A stretch of 9,352 bases of DNA, taken from the NCBI GenBank assembly GCA_023231075.1, contig JALNWC010000070.1:1-9352 (forward strand). Direction: 5' to 3'. Positions 6,452-9,352 of this stretch are shown here, piece by piece. Both the position numbers and the translations under genes were made by a program. This DNA is from Rhodoferax sp. GTDB lineage: Bacteria > Pseudomonadota > Gammaproteobacteria > Burkholderiales > Burkholderiaceae_C. Every line of letters starts with the position of its first letter. The first letter of the stretch is position 1. Below the pieces are notes generated by a model, which was not told the DNA's origin, did not search any database, and saw only the letters and a list, made by a program, of their open reading frames with translations.

Positions 6452-8809
6452 TTGATTGCAAAGTCCTGTCGATGGGAAGTCACTGCCGTCGCGCTTGCTG
6501 CGCTTTTGGCATTCAGTGGATCCAACGCGCTGGCGCTGTCGCTTGGTCGAATCGCGGTGCAGTCGGCGTTGGGCGAACCTCTAAATGCTGAAGTCGAGAT
6601 CTCGGACATCAATGCCGATGAAGCCGACTCGCTGAAATTTCAGCTCGCCGCGCCGGCCAGCTTCAAGTCGGCAGGGCTCGATTACAGCCCGGTGCTGACC
6701 GGCCTCAGGATGGTTTTGCAAAAGCGCCCCGATGGTCGTACCTATTTGCGCTTGAGCAGCGACCGACTGGTGCAGGAGCCTTTTGTCGACCTGATTCTGG
6801 ACGTGGCTTGGCAGAGCGGTCGCGTGGTGCGCAACTACACCCTGTTGTTTGATCCGCGCGACATGCGCCCCACGCCGGTGACACGGCCACTCTCGGCCCC
6901 GTTGTCCGCGCCCCTGTCTGCCCCCTTGCCTGTCACGGCGCCCCGCACGGTCCAGACGCCGCGCGCTGTGGCGCCCGCCAGCCCGCCGGTTGCGCGCCCG
7001 CCTGTGGTGCGTGCCGAAGTCAAAACGGAGCCCCCAGCGGCCAATGACGCGCAGCGCCTGGTGACGGTGCGACCCGGCGACAGTGCCAGCAGGATTGCCA
7101 TGACGCACCGCCTGTCCAACGTGTCGCTGGACCAGATGCTGGTGGCCCTGCAACGCGGCAACCCGAAGGCATTCATCGAGGGCAACATCAACCGCATCAA
7201 GGCCGGTGCCATCGTGGCGCTGCCAACCGAAAAGCAGGCCACGGCCGTTGCACCAGCGCAAGCGAGTCAAATCATCACCGCTCAAAGCCAGGACTTCAAC
7301 CGTTACCGGCAGGCGCTTGCCAGCAACGCGGGCGTGGCCCAACTGGCACCTGCCGAGCGCACGGTCAGCGGCAGCATCCAGGCCACCGTCGACGACAAAA
7401 AGGCGGCGGCACAAACACCCGACAAATTGACCCTGTCCAAGGGATCGGTTCAAAGTGCAGCTGATCTTGAGCAAATGGCCCTGGCGCGCAACGCCGAGGA
7501 CGGTGCCGCGCGGGCCGCCCAGATCAGTCAAAACACCCATGAGCTCAATCAACTGGCTCAAACGGCGGCCTCGATGGCGGCCGCATCGGCTGCGTCCGGC
7601 ACGGCCCCCGCTTCGGCTGCCGCTGCGGCAACGGCGCCTGCCGCGGTCCCCGGTGTTCAAAATCCTGTTTCACCGGCGCTCCCGGCGACCGCTCCGGTCA
7701 CCGCACCGGCCTCAGGTTTTCTGGATGAACTGACAGAAAACCCGCTGTTGCCAGCGGCTTCTGCCCTGGCGCTCTTGCTCGCCGGACTGGCTTTTTACAA
7801 GATTCGCCAGCGCCGGAAAATGGCGGCCACTGACAGCTCCTTCATGGAAAGCAGCTTTCAGGCCGAGTCATTCTTTGGCAACAGCGGCGGCCAGAAGGTC
7901 GAGACCCGGGAGACCGCAGGCACCAGCTCGGCCATGGGGTACTCAGCCAGTCAGCTTGATGCGGTGGAAGACGCCGACCCCCTGACTGAGGCCGATGTCT
8001 ACCTGGCTTACGGCCGCGACATGCAAGCCGAAGAAGTCTTGCAGGAGGCGCTGCTCAAGCAGCCGGAGCGCGTCGCGATCCATCAAAAATTGCTGACCAT
8101 CTATGCCAAGCGCCGGGATGCCAAAGCTTATGCGGCCATGGCGGCTTTGGCGTATCCCCTGCTCAAGAACAATGCGCCGCAATGGGCTCAGGTATGCGCG
8201 TCCGGATTGGCGCTGGAGCCGGGCAACGCCATGTACCTTGCCGGAGGGCAGCCGGTTGCTGCCGTGCCCGCGTCGCCCTTGCCAGATTTTCCCTCGCTGC
8301 CCCTGGTGCCGCAGGAGGCGCCAACCGCAGAAGTCGCGCCCGTTGCGCCTGCACGGCCCGCCGGGACGCCGGAAGACAGCGCACTGGATCTCGATTTCGA
8401 CCTTGATTTCTCCCTGGATTCCCTTGAGCCAGCCAAAGGAGTTGAAGCTGCCGCATCAGCGCTGCCGGTGCTTGCCGAGAGTTCCGTGCCTGAGCTTGCG
8501 GCGGTGACGCCCCCACCGGCACCTGTTCCTGCTCCTGAGGTGGCCGCCCCAGCGGCTGCCAGCGCGCCGATGGACCTGTTGGAGTTTGACTTTGACGCCT
8601 TGTCGCTGGACCTGGACGACGGCGACGTCGTGCCCACCAAGCAGCCGCCTTTGATAAACGCGGACGCTCTTGAATCCAAGTTGGCATTGGCCGAGGAGTT
8701 CAAGGCGAAGGGCGACGAAGAGGGTGCACGTGAACTGATCCAGCAGGTCATCAATGAGGCGGATGGTGCCCTTCAGGCCAGGGCGCGGCAGGCACTGAGC
8801 CCGCTTTGA
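6452..8809 (+). CDS. fimV: FimV/TspA-family pilus assembly and polar hub protein, 785 aa
   Basis: FimV is an inner-membrane protein that binds peptidoglycan and organises polar type IV pilus and secretion machinery in Pseudomonas and relatives. The start codon is TTG. A signal peptide covers about residues 1-28 (ending SNALA), followed by the family N-terminus LSLGRIAVQSALGEPLNAEV. A LysM-like domain lies at about 203-258 (VTVRPGDSASRIA, then NINRIKAGAIVALP). Pro/Ala-rich linkers occur at 140-200 and 375-420. One transmembrane helix lies at about 432-449 (AASALALLLAGLAFY), followed by the basic KIRQRRK. The cytoplasmic part has TPR-like helices (about 510-575), acidic stretches at 646-658 and 709-724, and the conserved FimV C-terminal domain at 739-785 (LALAEEFKAKGDEEGARELI). 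It is shorter than the Pseudomonas protein (over 900 residues). Function in this organism (pili or polarity) is inferred; no pilus genes are in the window. Confidence 0.93.
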   Translation: MIAKSCRWEVTAVALAALLAFSGSNALALSLGRIAVQSALGEPLNAEVEISDINADEADSLKFQLAAPASFKSAGLDYSPVLTGLRMVLQKRPDGRTYLRLSSDRLVQEPFVDLILDVAWQSGRVVRNYTLLFDPRDMRPTPVTRPLSAPLSAPLSAPLPVTAPRTVQTPRAVAPASPPVARPPVVRAEVKTEPPAANDAQRLVTVRPGDSASRIAMTHRLSNVSLDQMLVALQRGNPKAFIEGNINRIKAGAIVALPTEKQATAVAPAQASQIITAQSQDFNRYRQALASNAGVAQLAPAERTVSGSIQATVDDKKAAAQTPDKLTLSKGSVQSAADLEQMALARNAEDGAARAAQISQNTHELNQLAQTAASMAAASAASGTAPASAAAAATAPAAVPGVQNPVSPALPATAPVTAPASGFLDELTENPLLPAASALALLLAGLAFYKIRQRRKMAATDSSFMESSFQAESFFGNSGGQKVETRETAGTSSAMGYSASQLDAVEDADPLTEADVYLAYGRDMQAEEVLQEALLKQPERVAIHQKLLTIYAKRRDAKAYAAMAALAYPLLKNNAPQWAQVCASGLALEPGNAMYLAGGQPVAAVPASPLPDFPSLPLVPQEAPTAEVAPVAPARPAGTPEDSALDLDFDLDFSLDSLEPAKGVEAAASALPVLAESSVPELAAVTPPPAPVPAPEVAAPAAASAPMDLLEFDFDALSLDLDDGDVVPTKQPPLINADALESKLALAEEFKAKGDEEGARELIQQVINEADGALQARARQALSPL
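6890..6931 (+). repeat. Tandem LSAP tetrapeptide repeat inside fimV
   Basis: Residues 147-160 of FimV read LSAP three times in a row and then LP. The 12-base units use different synonymous codons, for example Ser as TCG, TCC and TCT. It lies in the Pro-rich linker between the N-terminal domain and LysM. Confidence 0.8.
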
Positions 8810-8821
8810 CGGTCATTGCGG

Positions 8822-9352
8822 ATGGCATGTGAAGCGCCCCCTGGGGTCCGTGTCGCGCTGGGTATCAGCTACCACGGTGGCCATTACCAGGGCTGGCAAA
8901 GCCAGCCGTCCCGGCAAACCGTGCAGGATCAGCTCGAAAAGGCCTTGTCACGCTTTGCCAACCACCGGGTCTCGACCCTGTGCGCAGGCCGTACCGACGC
9001 CGGTGTCCATGGCCTGATGCAGGTGGTGCACTTCGACACGCCGCTGGACCGCCCTGAGGCCGCCTGGGTGCGCGGCCCCAACGCCTTGCTGCCGCGCGAC
9101 ATCGCGGTGCAGTGGGCCAGAGTGGTGCCGAAGTCATTTCATTGCCGCGCCAGCGCGCTGTCGCGTCGTTATGTCTACGTGGTGTTGCAGTCCCAAGTGC
9201 GACCCAGTCTGGACCAGGGCCGGGTGGGTTGGGTTTATCGCCCCTTGCAGCTGGCGCTGATGCAGCAAGCCGCGCAGCAACTCATTGGCGAGCATGATTT
9301 CACCTCGTTTCGCGCCAGTGCCTGCCAGGCCTTGTCGCCCATCAAGAACATG
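8822..9352 (+). CDS. truA: tRNA pseudouridine(38-40) synthase TruA, N-terminal part (3' end outside window)
   Basis: TruA converts uridine to pseudouridine at positions 38-40 of the tRNA anticodon arm. The visible 177 residues run without a stop to the window edge. Family features are VALGISYHGGHYQGWQSQP at 11-29 (Asp or Asn is often found where His18 stands), TVQDQLEKAL at 33-42, and the catalytic motif CAGRTDAGVHG with nucleophile Asp59. PNALLPRDIAV and the HDFTSFRAS-CQA-SPIKN segment near the end are also typical. ATG at 8822 was chosen; TTG at 8816 is in frame too, and neither has a good Shine-Dalgarno sequence. The gene begins 12 bases after the fimV stop, so it probably depends on readthrough or coupling from fimV. 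About one third of the protein is missing at the right edge. Confidence 0.95.
   Translation, partial: MACEAPPGVRVALGISYHGGHYQGWQSQPSRQTVQDQLEKALSRFANHRVSTLCAGRTDAGVHGLMQVVHFDTPLDRPEAAWVRGPNALLPRDIAVQWARVVPKSFHCRASALSRRYVYVVLQSQVRPSLDQGRVGWVYRPLQLALMQQAAQQLIGEHDFTSFRASACQALSPIKNM

Noticed and set aside
8829..9017. Short + strand open frame within truA
   Set aside because: It is out of frame with truA, whose motifs including RTDAGVH lie in the frame starting at 8822.

Overview
This window looks like core chromosome of a betaproteobacterium, most likely Burkholderiales and probably Comamonadaceae (Rhodoferax/Polaromonas-like). That placement is inferred from protein similarity recalled by eye, the high GC content and the gene order; no search was run. 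All recognised genes are on the + strand: the 3' end of sdhE, then gltA, leuC, a small entericidin-type lipoprotein gene, leuD, leuB, asd, fimV and the 5' part of truA.

Region by region: the first 166 bases carry the end of the succinate dehydrogenase assembly factor gene, whose stop codon overlaps the start of citrate synthase (ATGA). gltA ends in a strong intrinsic terminator (about 1492-1524), which closes the TCA-cycle block. A new unit starts at leuC. leuC and leuD encode the large and small subunits of isopropylmalate isomerase and are separated by a 42-residue lipoprotein gene. After leuD comes a 156-base gap holding a nested inverted-repeat element with two REP-like palindromes. leuB (isopropylmalate dehydrogenase) and asd (aspartate-semialdehyde dehydrogenase) follow. 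A 195-base gap with several small hairpins then leads to fimV, which encodes a large LysM/TPR polar hub protein and probably starts at TTG. truA (tRNA pseudouridine synthase) begins 12 bases after fimV and runs off the window.

The genes work together in a conventional way. SdhE matures the FAD subunit of succinate dehydrogenase and GltA feeds the TCA cycle. LeuCD and LeuB carry out the middle steps of leucine synthesis, with leuA elsewhere. Asd supplies the branch point for threonine, methionine, lysine and diaminopimelate. FimV and TruA are unrelated to these pathways and belong to a conserved neighbourhood.

I found no phage, CRISPR, toxin-antitoxin or other undescribed multi-gene system. 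Catalytic residues are intact in GltA, LeuC, LeuB, Asd and the visible part of TruA. The one non-genic structure that stands out is the repeat between leuD and leuB: two inverted 27-base units whose stem differences are all compensatory, flanked by a perfect 8-base outer inverted repeat. Long open frames on the minus strand opposite leuC, leuB/asd and gltA look like high-GC shadows.
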